From the NCBI RefSeq assembly GCF_014784055.1, contig NZ_CP061813.1:1808001-1872000 (forward strand): DNA of 64,000 bases. The letters run 5' to 3'. The position numbers were made by a program, and so were the translations under genes. The notes under the pieces are model-generated. The model saw nothing but the letters and a program-made list of their open reading frames with translations. It did no database searches and was not told where the DNA came from. The DNA comes from Polaribacter haliotis (GTDB taxonomy: Bacteria; Bacteroidota; Bacteroidia; Flavobacteriales; Flavobacteriaceae). Positions 27,912-38,900 of the stretch are shown here, one piece after another (the first letter of the stretch is position 1; each line of letters opens with the position of its first letter).

Positions 27912-29762
27912 TTAATATGTATATGCTTTTACTTCTGCTAATGCTGCGTTTTCTGTACCATCATGAGAAGCACGAGCAATAATTTTAAAATACCTGAAGG
28001 TTTTAGGCGCATTAAAATCTATATTTTGTGCTAATTTAGAATTCTCTAACGTAAAACTCCCTAAAGAAGTCCATGTGGTTTTATCTGAGCTTATTTCTAT
28101 ATCTAATGTTTTTATAGTTCTCGATAAATTTTGTCTTTGAAAGAATTGTAATCCTTCTACAGTTTGCTCAGAACCCATATTAACAATTAGATTATGAGGT
28201 GCAGTTGCAACACAACCTCCACTCCAACAAGAATGCCAAAAAGTATCTAGTTTTCCATCAATAATATCTGCAGCTCTTCCTGTACTCCCTTCTCCACCTT
28301 TATCTTCTTGGGTACTAAAACTATCTAATGTCCAAGAAGAATTATTTAATATGTTTACATCTTTGGGTGTTGCAAGAATCGTTGGTACAGGTAATTTAGA
28401 GAAATCTATAATTGGTGCAGTGCCATTTAAACTTCTAGTAAATAATGTGTTTGGTGTTACATTATCATTAAAAAAACCACAGTTTCTTAAATAGAAAGAA
28501 TTCCCTTCTGTACCTCCTGCATAATCGAATCTATCTCCTTCTGAAGCTGTAGCATCTGCAGTATAAGTTCCTTCATTTAATTCTATCCAATTTCCTTCTG
28601 TAGTATAAGCCCATTGATTTCCATACTTTACTTTTCTTTCCTGATTACCTGTACTTGGAATAAAATTCTCTAAAAAAGAGTGTGTTCTTTTTATATAAGT
28701 TGTTGTTTTTGGTCTTCTTAAACTAGCTATTAATTCCCATTCTCCTACTTCTGGATCAAAAAAGTAACCAGTATAATCTGTTGAACCTTCTACAGATGCT
28801 GGTTCTCCTTTTAATAAAAACTTATAAGTAGTTCCTGCTTTCCAATTTGCATTTTTAAAACTTTGCAATCCTGACCCTTCATTACCAAAATCTTGTACTG
28901 TTACTCCTGGTCCATTTCCTAAATTGGTTACTTTATAGTCTTTAGGAATTTGATTTGGATCATCAGTTACATAGGCACTCCAAACAGAAAATAACACACG
29001 TCTTTCTGTACTTGAATTTACTTGCATTCCAAAATACCCATTTGAATGTCCATTTACCATAAAGAAAGTTCCTAATTTATCTTGTCCTTCTGTTACAGTA
29101 ACTTCGTTATAAAACCATTTTGTATCTTTTCCATTAGGAAGTTTGTAGCCCATATGTACAGATGGCCCTCTTCTACCAAAATAATCGTTAGTATCTGGCA
29201 CAAAATTTAAAGTTGTTGCTACTGCTGTTCCTCCAAAAAGAATTTCATTAATGTCTCCAATATAAGTTCCTTTTTTACTATTTCCTTGAATTTCAATTTT
29301 CACATACCCTTCAGTAACATCAAAAATTCCTACATCTACAATTTCGTAGCTTGTATTTTTAATATCTATGGTTTTTGTAACTCCATTTATTGTTACATTA
29401 ATTTTAGATTCACCATCTGAAGATTTCATTTTTAAACCAACATTTAATTTTCCACTTCCTGTCTTTACATAAGTGTTAATTACATCGTTTAAAGATTGCC
29501 AATTATGTATACCTTCTTTAGAAATAATATCTCTATCTTTTTCAGGATCTCCAACTAGCCAGCTATTAGAACCAATGGGAACCGTTTTTGTAAGACTTAA
29601 TCTTGTTGGAGCTGGATCTGAATCTCCACCTTCAGGAGCTACTTCTACTGGAACTGAATCCACAGTTCCTTTACTTGAACAAGAAGAAAGATATAGTGTT
29701 GTATTTAATAATAATATTACAAAAAGAAAAAACTGTAAATTTTTAGATTTGTTCGTTATCAT
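27912..29762 (-). CDS. DUF5077-DUF3472 lipoprotein with C-terminal F5/8 type C domain
   Basis: 616 residues, lipobox LSSC followed by a low-complexity linker (PVEVAPEGGDSDPAPT). DUF5077-like domain about residues 60-180, DUF3472-like domain about 185-470 (FGRRGPSVHMGY, FYNEVTVTEGQDKLG, RRVLFSVWSAYVTDDP, LRNCGFFNDNV), then a discoidin/CBM32-like domain about 480-616 (GRAADIIDGKLDTFWHSCW, HNLIVNMGSEQTVEGLQFF, FRYFKIIARAS). CBM32 modules often bind galactose or GalNAc, fitting the GH109 gene 31 bp upstream with which it is co-transcribed. Enzymatic activity of the DUF3472 part is unknown. Confidence 0.82.
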   Translation of the reverse strand: MITNKSKNLQFFLFVILLLNTTLYLSSCSSKGTVDSVPVEVAPEGGDSDPAPTRLSLTKTVPIGSNSWLVGDPEKDRDIISKEGIHNWQSLNDVINTYVKTGSGKLNVGLKMKSSDGESKINVTINGVTKTIDIKNTSYEIVDVGIFDVTEGYVKIEIQGNSKKGTYIGDINEILFGGTAVATTLNFVPDTNDYFGRRGPSVHMGYKLPNGKDTKWFYNEVTVTEGQDKLGTFFMVNGHSNGYFGMQVNSSTERRVLFSVWSAYVTDDPNQIPKDYKVTNLGNGPGVTVQDFGNEGSGLQSFKNANWKAGTTYKFLLKGEPASVEGSTDYTGYFFDPEVGEWELIASLRRPKTTTYIKRTHSFLENFIPSTGNQERKVKYGNQWAYTTEGNWIELNEGTYTADATASEGDRFDYAGGTEGNSFYLRNCGFFNDNVTPNTLFTRSLNGTAPIIDFSKLPVPTILATPKDVNILNNSSWTLDSFSTQEDKGGEGSTGRAADIIDGKLDTFWHSCWSGGCVATAPHNLIVNMGSEQTVEGLQFFQRQNLSRTIKTLDIEISSDKTTWTSLGSFTLENSKLAQNIDFNAPKTFRYFKIIARASHDGTENAALAEVKAYTY

Positions 29763-29793
29763 AGTAATTTTTTTAATTAATTTATTTTATTTA

Positions 29794-31164
29794 CTAAAAA
29801 GAACTTTTCATCCAATTATATGGTTTTCTTTTAATCCAATTTCCTCTTGTAAAATCTGGGAAATCTTGCGCTTCTCCATTATTTTCAATTGAAACTTCCG
29901 ACAAAGGGGTAACTGCACTCCAAGCTGCTGCATCATAAGCATCCATAGGTGGTGCAATATTTTCTTTTGCAGATTCTACAAATGCATTTAAAACGAAAAA
30001 GTCGATTCCTCCATGACCTGCTTCTGTTGCTGAGTCTCCAAATTTTTTCCAAAGTGGGTGATCGTATTTTTTAAACCATTCGTCCATACCTTCCCAATTA
30101 TGTGCTTTTGTTTTCCCTTCTATATGAATTCTTTGGGTATGAAAATCGAATTCTGCGATACCTTGTGCTCCTTGAACTTCAAAACCTAAAGAATATGGTC
30201 TTGGTGAATTTACATCGTGCGTTACAATAATTGTTTCTCCATTAGCAGTTTCTATGGTTGAAGTAATAATATCTCCCTGCTTCCATTTTAATTTTGCGTT
30301 AGGATGATCTTTACCTCCATTCTCTACAATATATTTATTTAATCCTATCGCTTTTGTTGCGTTAGAACTAATTGATACAAAACGATTTCCTCTATTTACA
30401 TCTATCATTGTAGCAACTGGACCTAAACCATGTGTTGGATACACATCTGCATTTCTAAGAAGTGAATGTTGTGTTCTCCAAGCTGCTTCAGATATACCTT
30501 TTTCACCAAACTCGACTCCTTTTCCATATCCAGTTTTACCATCGTTAAATTTCACAAACCTTAAATCGTGTTTGTAACCACATCTAAAATGTAACATTTC
30601 CCCAAAAACATTTTGTTTTACCATGTTTAAAACCGCTAAAACATCTCTACGATAATTTACGTTTTCTAAAATCATTAAGTGAGAACCTGTTTCTTCGTGA
30701 GTATTCACTAAATCCCAACATTCTTCCATGGTGTTTGCAGCAGAAACTTCTAAACCAGTATATTTTCCAGCTTTCATAGAATCTACAGCCATTTTTGTAT
30801 GCCACAACCAAGGTGTAGAAATTATAACAGCATCAATTTCTTCTAAAGCTAACAAATTTTTATAGTCATGTTCTCCTTTTCCAAATACCTTTGGCGCTTT
30901 AAAACCAGCTTTTTTAATTCTTTCTAAAGAAACCTTAATTCTGTCTGGATCAATATCGCAAATTGCAGTTACCTCTACATCTTTTCTTTTTAATGCATTT
31001 GCCAAGTGACCAATACCTCTTAAACCCACTCCAATAAATGCTACTTTTAATATCTCTTTCTTATTATTAAAATTTGCTCCGTAAGCGAAGTTTGGCATTA
31101 ATGAAATTCCTGCACCTACTACAGCAGTTTTCTTTAGGAAAGATCTTCTTGAATTTGATTCCAT
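29794..31164 (-). CDS. GH109-type alpha-N-acetylgalactosaminidase, Tat-exported
   Basis: NAD-dependent glycosidase family built on a Gfo/Idh/MocA oxidoreductase fold; known members remove terminal alpha-linked GalNAc. 456 residues from ATG at 31164, chosen because it begins a twin-arginine signal (SRRSFLKKTAVVGAG); an upstream ATG at 31281 would bury the signal behind 39 residues. Rossmann motif VGLRGIGH, then ICDIDPDR. Family landmarks match my memory of the Elizabethkingia enzyme: STPWLWH, ENVNYRRDVLAVLNMV, GEKGISEAAWRT, YPTHGLGPVATM, GNRFVSISSNA, QDFPDFTRGNW. A plain dehydrogenase is the alternative, but the match is extensive. First gene of a minus-strand PUL2 operon, divergent from the HTCS gene. 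Confidence 0.88.
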   Translation of the reverse strand: MESNSRRSFLKKTAVVGAGISLMPNFAYGANFNNKKEILKVAFIGVGLRGIGHLANALKRKDVEVTAICDIDPDRIKVSLERIKKAGFKAPKVFGKGEHDYKNLLALEEIDAVIISTPWLWHTKMAVDSMKAGKYTGLEVSAANTMEECWDLVNTHEETGSHLMILENVNYRRDVLAVLNMVKQNVFGEMLHFRCGYKHDLRFVKFNDGKTGYGKGVEFGEKGISEAAWRTQHSLLRNADVYPTHGLGPVATMIDVNRGNRFVSISSNATKAIGLNKYIVENGGKDHPNAKLKWKQGDIITSTIETANGETIIVTHDVNSPRPYSLGFEVQGAQGIAEFDFHTQRIHIEGKTKAHNWEGMDEWFKKYDHPLWKKFGDSATEAGHGGIDFFVLNAFVESAKENIAPPMDAYDAAAWSAVTPLSEVSIENNGEAQDFPDFTRGNWIKRKPYNWMKSSF

Positions 31165-31223
31165 ATTTATATTTTGAAATTGTTTTTTTACAAATTTGAT
31201 ATTAAATCGATTATTATTTGAGA

Positions 31224-31299
31224 TAAATTCTTCAAAAAGGCAAATTTTAAGGTCAATTCTAATATTATGATTAATTATCACCCCTTTTTGAAGAATTTA
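31224..31299. promoter_or_regulatory. 17-bp inverted repeat between GH109 and HTCS2
   Basis: TAAATTCTTCAAAAAGG at 31224-31240 is the exact reverse complement of CCTTTTTGAAGAATTTA at 31283-31299, arms separated by 42 bp. Each arm resembles the PUL2 operator half (CCTTTTTGATGAAT). It lies between the two divergent genes and is a candidate shared control site. A related inverted pair precedes susC2. Confidence 0.6.
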
Positions 31300-31385
31300 G
31301 ACCGAAGTCATTTTCACTTTAGTCACAGAAATTATAAAAAAACAATATATTTATAAAATAAAATCTTTATACAATTACTATTGTT

Positions 31386-34300
31386 ATGAATATAAAAACA
31401 CTTCCATTATTTATAATCTTACTTCTTTTTTCGACTTACTTTTTTTCACAGAATAGTATAAAAATTAAGAATATAAATCCAGTTTATAATAATAAAAAGA
31501 TAGCTATTAGTAGTGTTTCTAATGACTTAACAGGTAATATTTGGATGGCAAATTCTCTAGGTATTTTAAAATACAATGGCTATTCTTATACTTTAATAAA
31601 AAATACAGATGTATTTCCAGAAATTTCTTCTTCAGATAGGGTTTATGAAATGTATTCAGACAAAGAACATAATATTTGGATACGTTCACTTGAAGGTTTA
31701 GTGTCTAAATACAATTCTAAAACAGGGGTTTTTATTCCTATTTACAAGCTATTAAATGAAAAAATAAGAACAATAAAACCTATAGATAATGGGTTAATTT
31801 TAGGTTCTAATAGCGGAAAAATTTACACCTATTTTAATGAAAATATTAAACATATATGTACAATTCCTAATATTAATGGAACAGATAAACGAATACTTGA
31901 TTTAGAATTTGATGGGAATACTACTTTTTTTATATCTGATAATTCCGGAAAAATTTACACATATAATAAAAACTCTAAAAATTTAAAAGAACTAGTAAAT
32001 GGGTTTATTGATTTTGAAGTAAATACAATTCTTCAAATGGACAATTATAACAAACTTTGGATTGGTACAGATGCACAAGGTTTTTTTATTTATGACACAA
32101 AAGAAAACAAGTTTATTGAAAAAAAATTTTTAAAAGGTGCCGTTAATAAATTAGATAAAGAACTTTTTATAAGTATTTTTAAAGACAGTTTTGGCATTAT
32201 TTGGGCTGGTACAGATGGTGGAGGTTTGTATAAAATGGATTCAAAAACAGGATTAGTAGAAGTTTTTAAACACACATACCCTTCAGAATTTACATTGGGC
32301 AGTAACACTATTTTAAGTGTTAGCGAAGATCTTAATAATAATATTTGGATTGTCTGCAATTTTCAAATTATAAACGTTATTCCTAAAACGAACCCAACAG
32401 TAAATTTTATTCCTGGTTCTGCAGATAAAAGAACAACACGAGTATTAAGTTTACATAAAAGCAAAAACGGTACTCTATGGGTAGGTACAGATGGAAATGG
32501 TTTGAGTGAACTTAAAAACAACAAACAATCTAAACAATATTTTAATGATATTAATAATAACTTCTATGTACAATGTATTACAGAAGACGATTATGGAAAC
32601 ATTTGGTTTGGAACTTATCGAAATGGTATTTGGAAATATAATACCCGCTCAAAATCTTTTAAAAAAATACCATTAAAAAATAAACAAAATCAGTTTGCGA
32701 TTGACGTAAGATTAACATTTAAAGATTCTAAAGGTCGTATTTGGGTAGGTTCTAATGTTGCTTTAAATGTATATGATAAAAATGAAAAATTAATTGCAAG
32801 TTTTAACAATAGAGAAAATGGACTTGATGGTTTTAGTATAGAAACAGCACTCGAAGACGAGAATAATGTACTTTGGTTTGGACAACAGTTTGGTGGTTTA
32901 TTCAGATTTGATGAAGCAGAAAACCTGCAAGAATCTCGTTTTGCAAATTTCGATAACGGTAAAATTAACGGAGAAATTCGTGTAATAGACATGGTTTTAG
33001 GTAAGAAAAACGAAATTTGGTTTATAAACGAGAAGCTAAAGTTAATTTTATTTAATACAGTAACGAAAGAGTTTAAAGACTTCAAAGATTCTTACCAAAA
33101 TAAAACACTTAATTTCACAGCAATAAATACTTTAGATAGAGAAAATTTTTGGCTGAGTTCTATCCAAGGAGTTCATCACTTTAATTCCAAAACAAAAAAA
33201 ATATTATCCTACTACTCTACAGATGGTTTTCAGGAAAATAGATATTTCTACAGAAGTACACTAACAAATAATGGAAATATATATTTTGGAGGAGAAAAAG
33301 GAATAAATTACTTTAATCCTTTAAAATTAGAAAAAATGGTTGCGCATCCGCAATTATCTATCTCAGATATTACCATATTAAATCAACCAGCTAGAGATAT
33401 TATTCCAAATCAAATTTCTTCTAACAATTACGATTTTAAAGAAATAACACTTAAAAACAATCAATCTTCATTTTCTGTAAAATTCGCAGCAATCGATAAT
33501 ATTTTAAATCCTAATTTTTTATACTCTTATCGATTAAAAGGATTTGAAGAAGAATGGAAAACAACATATTCTGAAGGTATAGCCACTTATACCAATATTC
33601 CAGATGGAACATATACATTAGAAATTAAAGCAAAGGAAATAAACCAAACAACTGCAACATTAAAAAATAATATCCATATAAATATTTTACCACCTTTTTG
33701 GAAAACTTGGTGGGCATGTTTAATTTATCTACTACTTTTTACCTTACTTGTTTTAGTTTTTTTTAAATGGTATGGACTTAGAAAAAAGTTTTTAATAAAT
33801 CGAATAAGTAGAAGAAAAGAAAAAGAACTTCATTCGGAAAAAATGAACTTTTTCACAAAAATGTCTCATGAAATTCAAACCCCTATTACACTTATTATTG
33901 GTCCAATAGAAGACATGTTAAAAAGAGCAGAGATGAATGGAAACTTACTCTTAGAAGAACGTTTAAATATTATTAGAAATAATGCAGTAAGACTTTCTCG
34001 AATTGCGAAAGAATTAACTCTTGTAAAAAACAAAGATTTAAAAAGACTAAAATTATCTGTCACAGAAAACGATTTATATACAGACATTAACAGCATCTGC
34101 TTATCCTTTAAAGAAATAGCGAGAAGTAAAAAAATAGATTTCTCTGTAAACTGCCCAAAAAATATTGAAAGTGCCTGGTATGATAAAGAAAAATTAGAAC
34201 ATATTTTATATAATATAATTGGCAATGCTTTTAAGTTTACACCAGTTGAAGGAAATATTCAAGTAATTGTTAAGCCTGTAGATAAGAAAAACAATATTAA

Positions 34301-35459
34301 AATTTCTATTTCAGACTCTGGAGTAGGTATACCAAAGAGCGATTTAGAAGATATTTTTAAGCTTTTTTATCGATCAAAAAATAAAACAAAAGCAAAAGGA
34401 ACTGGTATAGGACTTGCTTTAACAAAAGAATTAGTCGATTTACACAAAGCAAAAATAAAAGTTAATAGTTCTAAATCTGAAGGAACAACTTTTACATTAA
34501 AAATTTCTATTTCTGAAGAAAATTATACAGACGAAGAAAAAATAACTTCAAGTAAAAAGATTGGTGTTATTGATGAAGCTAACATTACCAACAAGGATAA
34601 TAAAGTTGTTTTAAAGAAAAACAGCGATCCTAATAGTAATAAAACAATTCTAATTGTTGAAGATAATTTCGAGCTTCAAAATTTTATAAAAGACCTATTA
34701 TCTGATCAATACAATATTTTACAAGCAGAAAATGGAAAAGAGGGTTTTTATTACGCTAAAAACAATATTCCAGATTTAATTATTAGCGATATTATGATGC
34801 CAGAAATGGACGGAATCGAACTCTGCCAAGCATTAAATAAAGACAATTTAACAAAGCATATACCTGTTATTTTATTAACAGCCAAAAACTCCACACAATC
34901 TAAAATTACAGGTTTAAAAGCAGGAGCTTTAGAATACATAAATAAACCATTTAACACCAACGAACTTCTTTTAAAAGTAAATAATATTATAAACTCAAAA
35001 GACTCTATAATTTCTAAATATCGAAAAGAATTAATTAGCAGACCTTCTATAAAATTAGAGCAATCGCAAGACGAAATATTTTTAGAGAATTTAAATAAAA
35101 TTGTAAACGAAAATTTAAATGATGCCAATTTTAAAGTGGATTCTTTAGCTGAAAAACTAAACATGAGTCATTCTAGTTTGTATAGAAAATGTTCTAATTT
35201 AACAGGATTAAGCTTAATCGATTATATACGCCAAATGCGTTTAAAGAAAGGTGCAATTATACTTGTAAAGTACGGTTACAACATTTCTGAAGTAGCATAT
35301 ATGGTAGGCTTTAACAATCCAAAATATTTTTCTAAAAGCTTTAAAAGTCAGTTTGGCAAGAGCCCAAAAGAGTTTAAAAGCACTGCAACATCCACAGAAA
35401 GTATCGAAGAATTCTTAGAAAAAAACAATATAGATTTCAAAAACTTTAATGAAGCCTAG
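31386..35459 (+). CDS. Hybrid two-component system regulator (HTCS) of PUL2
   Basis: 1357 residues with Sec signal (TYFFSQN). Two seven-bladed-propeller halves of repeats such as IWMANSLGILKYNG, LWIGTDAQGFF and IWAGTDGGGLY, to about residue 690; Y_Y_Y domain; one membrane segment after LPPFWKTWWACLIY; histidine kinase with His828 in MSHEIQTPITLII (the usual Arg after HEI is Gln831); ATPase box GTGIGLALTKE; receiver with Asp1135 in ISDIMMPEMDG; AraC-type HTH at the C-terminus (YNISEVAYMVGFNNPKYFSKSF). Presumably controls GH109/DUF3472 genes on one side and susCD on the other. The ligand is unknown. Confidence 0.95.
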   Translation: MNIKTLPLFIILLLFSTYFFSQNSIKIKNINPVYNNKKIAISSVSNDLTGNIWMANSLGILKYNGYSYTLIKNTDVFPEISSSDRVYEMYSDKEHNIWIRSLEGLVSKYNSKTGVFIPIYKLLNEKIRTIKPIDNGLILGSNSGKIYTYFNENIKHICTIPNINGTDKRILDLEFDGNTTFFISDNSGKIYTYNKNSKNLKELVNGFIDFEVNTILQMDNYNKLWIGTDAQGFFIYDTKENKFIEKKFLKGAVNKLDKELFISIFKDSFGIIWAGTDGGGLYKMDSKTGLVEVFKHTYPSEFTLGSNTILSVSEDLNNNIWIVCNFQIINVIPKTNPTVNFIPGSADKRTTRVLSLHKSKNGTLWVGTDGNGLSELKNNKQSKQYFNDINNNFYVQCITEDDYGNIWFGTYRNGIWKYNTRSKSFKKIPLKNKQNQFAIDVRLTFKDSKGRIWVGSNVALNVYDKNEKLIASFNNRENGLDGFSIETALEDENNVLWFGQQFGGLFRFDEAENLQESRFANFDNGKINGEIRVIDMVLGKKNEIWFINEKLKLILFNTVTKEFKDFKDSYQNKTLNFTAINTLDRENFWLSSIQGVHHFNSKTKKILSYYSTDGFQENRYFYRSTLTNNGNIYFGGEKGINYFNPLKLEKMVAHPQLSISDITILNQPARDIIPNQISSNNYDFKEITLKNNQSSFSVKFAAIDNILNPNFLYSYRLKGFEEEWKTTYSEGIATYTNIPDGTYTLEIKAKEINQTTATLKNNIHINILPPFWKTWWACLIYLLLFTLLVLVFFKWYGLRKKFLINRISRRKEKELHSEKMNFFTKMSHEIQTPITLIIGPIEDMLKRAEMNGNLLLEERLNIIRNNAVRLSRIAKELTLVKNKDLKRLKLSVTENDLYTDINSICLSFKEIARSKKIDFSVNCPKNIESAWYDKEKLEHILYNIIGNAFKFTPVEGNIQVIVKPVDKKNNIKISISDSGVGIPKSDLEDIFKLFYRSKNKTKAKGTGIGLALTKELVDLHKAKIKVNSSKSEGTTFTLKISISEENYTDEEKITSSKKIGVIDEANITNKDNKVVLKKNSDPNSNKTILIVEDNFELQNFIKDLLSDQYNILQAENGKEGFYYAKNNIPDLIISDIMMPEMDGIELCQALNKDNLTKHIPVILLTAKNSTQSKITGLKAGALEYINKPFNTNELLLKVNNIINSKDSIISKYRKELISRPSIKLEQSQDEIFLENLNKIVNENLNDANFKVDSLAEKLNMSHSSLYRKCSNLTGLSLIDYIRQMRLKKGAIILVKYGYNISEVAYMVGFNNPKYFSKSFKSQFGKSPKEFKSTATSTESIEEFLEKNNIDFKNFNEA

Positions 35460-35935
35460 AAACTAGAGAAATAAATATAAAAACTATTTATATCCATAAT
35501 GTATAATTGGCCATTTCTAAAAGAGATAAGATTATAAATTAGTCATCATAGCTATACTTCACAGTTTTTTAAAAAATTTTGAAACTTATTTATTCTAAAT
35601 AAATAACCTATACATTTTAAATTTAAGTACAATAACAATATTGGAACAATATTCTTCTATTTCACTTAAAACCAAGTATCTTCTTCATTACATAAAAGAA
35701 ACAGAAACTTTACAAACAAATTCTAGTCGGATTTAAATTCATCAAAAAGGAGTAAAAAACAGTCAAATGCTAATTATTTCTTAAAATAACCCCTTTTTCT
35801 GGTTGAAATTAAACCTTTGAAATTGGGTTAAATTCTAATATTTGTAATTATAAAAATATCCGCTTTTAAGAATTTTGAAAACATATTTAATTAAAACGGA
35901 TATTTAATAGTTAGATAAATAATCAAATTTGAATT
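35460..35935. other. 476-bp intergenic region before susC2
   Basis: No coding potential seen. It is AT-rich, has no clear terminator after the HTCS gene, and holds the PUL2 operator pair (35734-35844) in its second half. The first 250 bp show nothing I can name. Confidence 0.6.
35734..35844. promoter_or_regulatory. PUL2 operator pair and promoter of susC2
   Basis: Minus-oriented half TAAATTCATCAAAAAGGAGT (35734-35753, one mismatch to 31224-31240 in its first 17 bp) and plus-oriented half AACCCCTTTTT (from 35788) with a second CCTTT at 35814, 22 bp on. AATATTTG (35837-35844) as -7-like box starts 23 bp after it. The gap between the opposed arms is 41 bp, as at 31224-31299 (42 bp). Confidence 0.55.
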
Positions 35936-38900
35936 ATGACAAAAGCAACATTTACTTACCTGTTTTTAATTGTTTTTACAATAACAGGTTATTCTCAAAC
36001 AAAAACTGTTAGAGGTTCTGTATACGAAAAAGATACAGGTTATCCATTACCTAGCGCAAACGTTCAGGTAAAAGGTACATCTAAAGGTGTAACAACCAAT
36101 TTTGATGGTAATTATGAAATTAATGTTAAAGTAGGAGACATTATTGTTTTCAGCTATCTTGGTTTCGAGAACAAAGAAGTAAAAATCGAACAGAAAGATG
36201 TAATTGATGTTTACCTTACTTCTTCTGCATCGCAATTAGATGAAATTATTCTGGTAGGTTATGGTAAACAGAAAAAGCAAAGTGCAGTTGGGGCACAGTC
36301 TTCAATTAAAGCAACAGAACTAAAAATACCTGTTAGAGATTTAACTACAGCTATTGCTGGAAGGCTATCAGGAGTTGTTTCTACTGAAAGAGGAGGAGGT
36401 CCTGGTTCTAATGGTGCTAATTTATTTATTAGAGGTGTTGCAACATTTTCATCTAGCCCACAAGGACCACTTTTAGTTGTAGATGGAGTTCCAGATAGAT
36501 CTATAAATAATATAGATCCAGAAGACATAGAAAGTTTTACCATTTTAAAAGATGCAACTTCTACAGCAGTTTATGGAACTAGAGGGGCAAATGGTGTTAT
36601 ATTAATTGTTACCAAAAAAGGTAAGGTTGGTAAACCAATAATTAATGTCGAAGTAAATCAAGCTATCACAAAATTCACGGCACTTCCAGAATTTATAGAT
36701 GGACCAACGTTTCAAACATTATATAATGAAGCGCAAGTAACTAGAGGTAAAAATCCTGCATTTACACAAGATAGAATAGATTTAACAGCAAGTGGAGCAG
36801 ACCCAGATTTGTATCCAAATGTAGATTGGTACGATACTATTTTAAGAGATTTTGCTACGAATAAGAGGTTAAATATAAGTGTTTCTGGAGGAGCAGAAGC
36901 TGCAAGATATTATATCTCTGCTGGTTATTTTGGAGAAGATGGTCTTTTTAAAACTGGAGATGTAGATAATTTTAACTCTAAACTAAGCTTAGATAGATTT
37001 AATTTTACAAGTAATGTAGATGTTAATATAACTAAATCTACTAAATTAGATTTAGGTATTACCGGTTTTGTTACCAATTTTAATGCTCCTGCAATTGGAG
37101 TAAATGAATTGTTTAATTTAACAACATCTACAGCACCACATATTATTCCTGGAGGAACATATAGTAATGGACAATGGCCACAATTGCAAGGTACAAGAGA
37201 AAGCCCTTTTCAAGCTCTTACTCAATCTGGTGTACAAAACGTATACAGAAATAGTTTTAGAACAAATATTCGTTTAACACAAGAATTAGACTTTATTTTA
37301 GATGGACTGAGTGCTACAGGAATGTTTGCTTTTGATATTAATGCAACAAACACTAACAGAAGATCTCGATTTTTACAAACCTATTATGCAACAGGTAGAG
37401 ATGCAGATGGCAACCTAATTACAGAAGTATCTTCTCCAGGAAACGAGGAATTATCTTTTTCTAATTCTTCATCTTCAGATAGAAGATTTTATACTGAGGC
37501 AGCTGTGAATTATGCGCAAACTTTTGGAAATCACGAAGTATCTGGGCTTTTATTATTCAATCAGTCAGATTTTAGAATTGCAAACCCAGGATCTTATGTA
37601 GCATCACTACCATTTCGTCAAAGAAATTATGTAGGTAGAGCTACTTACGGTTATAACGAGAAATATTTTGCTGAGGCAAACTTCTCATATTCTGGTTCAG
37701 ACCAATTTGTTCCTAGTGAGAGATATGGTTTTTTCCCTTCATTTGGAGCTGGTTGGTTAGTGTCTAACGAGAAATTTTTCAAACCAATCGAAAATATTGT
37801 TTCTTACATGAAATTAAGATATAGTTTTGGTCAATCAGGAAACGCAGCAGTTTCAGACCCTAACTTAAGATTTTTATACTTATCTCGTTTAGGAGATTCA
37901 GGTGGTTATACTTTTGGTTCTCCTGGAGCAACAAGAGGTTTTACTGGTTTTAACGAACAGCTTATTGGAGGTAATACAAAGTGGGAAACTACTTATAAAC
38001 AAAACTTAGGTATAGAAGTTAGTTTCTTAAATAACGATTTAGACTTAATTGTTGAGTTATTTAATGAAAGAAGAGAAGGTATTTTATTAAAGAACTTTGT
38101 TATACCTTATTCTTCTGGTTTAACTGTAGGTAATATTCCTTTAAGTAATGTTGGTAAAACAAAAAATAAAGGAATTGATATTACTTTAAATTACGATAAG
38201 CGTTGGTCTATGGATAATTTCTTCTCTTTCAGAGGAACTTTTAACTATAATAAAAACGAAGCAGTATTTAACGGTTTACCTCCTTTTAGATACGATTATC
38301 AAAATAGAATAGGACAACCTATTAGTCAACGTTTTGGTTATGTAGCAACAGGTTTATTTGAAACTCAAGACGAAGTTGATAATGCTGCTATACAAAATGG
38401 AGATACAAGACCAGGAGATATTAGATATAAAGATTTAAATGGAGATGGAATAATTAATAGTGATGATCAAACAGCAATAGGTTTAGGTAGTATTCCAAGA
38501 ATTACATACGGATTAACATTCGCTGGAGGTTTTAAAGGATTTGATGCTAGTTTATTTTTCCAAGGAGTTGGACAAGTAGATTTTAATTATGCATCAGGTT
38601 TTGGAACACAACCTTTCGTACAAGGGCCAACTTATGGTAACGTTTATACAAACGTATTAGATCGTTGGACAGAAGCTAATCCAAATCCAAATGCATTTTA
38701 CCCAAGATTATCAACTAACGAAACTCTTACTTCTAACTATGTTACTAGTACATTCTGGACGAAAAGAGCAGATTATATAAGATTAAAGCAAGCAGAAATT
38801 GGATACACTTTAGTTGGTGGAGAAGATGTTAGTGAAAAATATTTTAAAAAGCTTAGAATTTTTATTAACGGTACAAACTTATTAACTTTCTCTAAATGGG

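Noticed and set aside
29794..31164. Plain Gfo/Idh/MocA sugar dehydrogenase
   Set aside because: Extended matches along the whole protein fit GH109 better; still to be tested by assay.
29794..31281. GH109 gene start at 31281
   Set aside because: It would hide the twin-arginine signal 39 residues inside and overlap the operator arm; ATG at 31164 fits.
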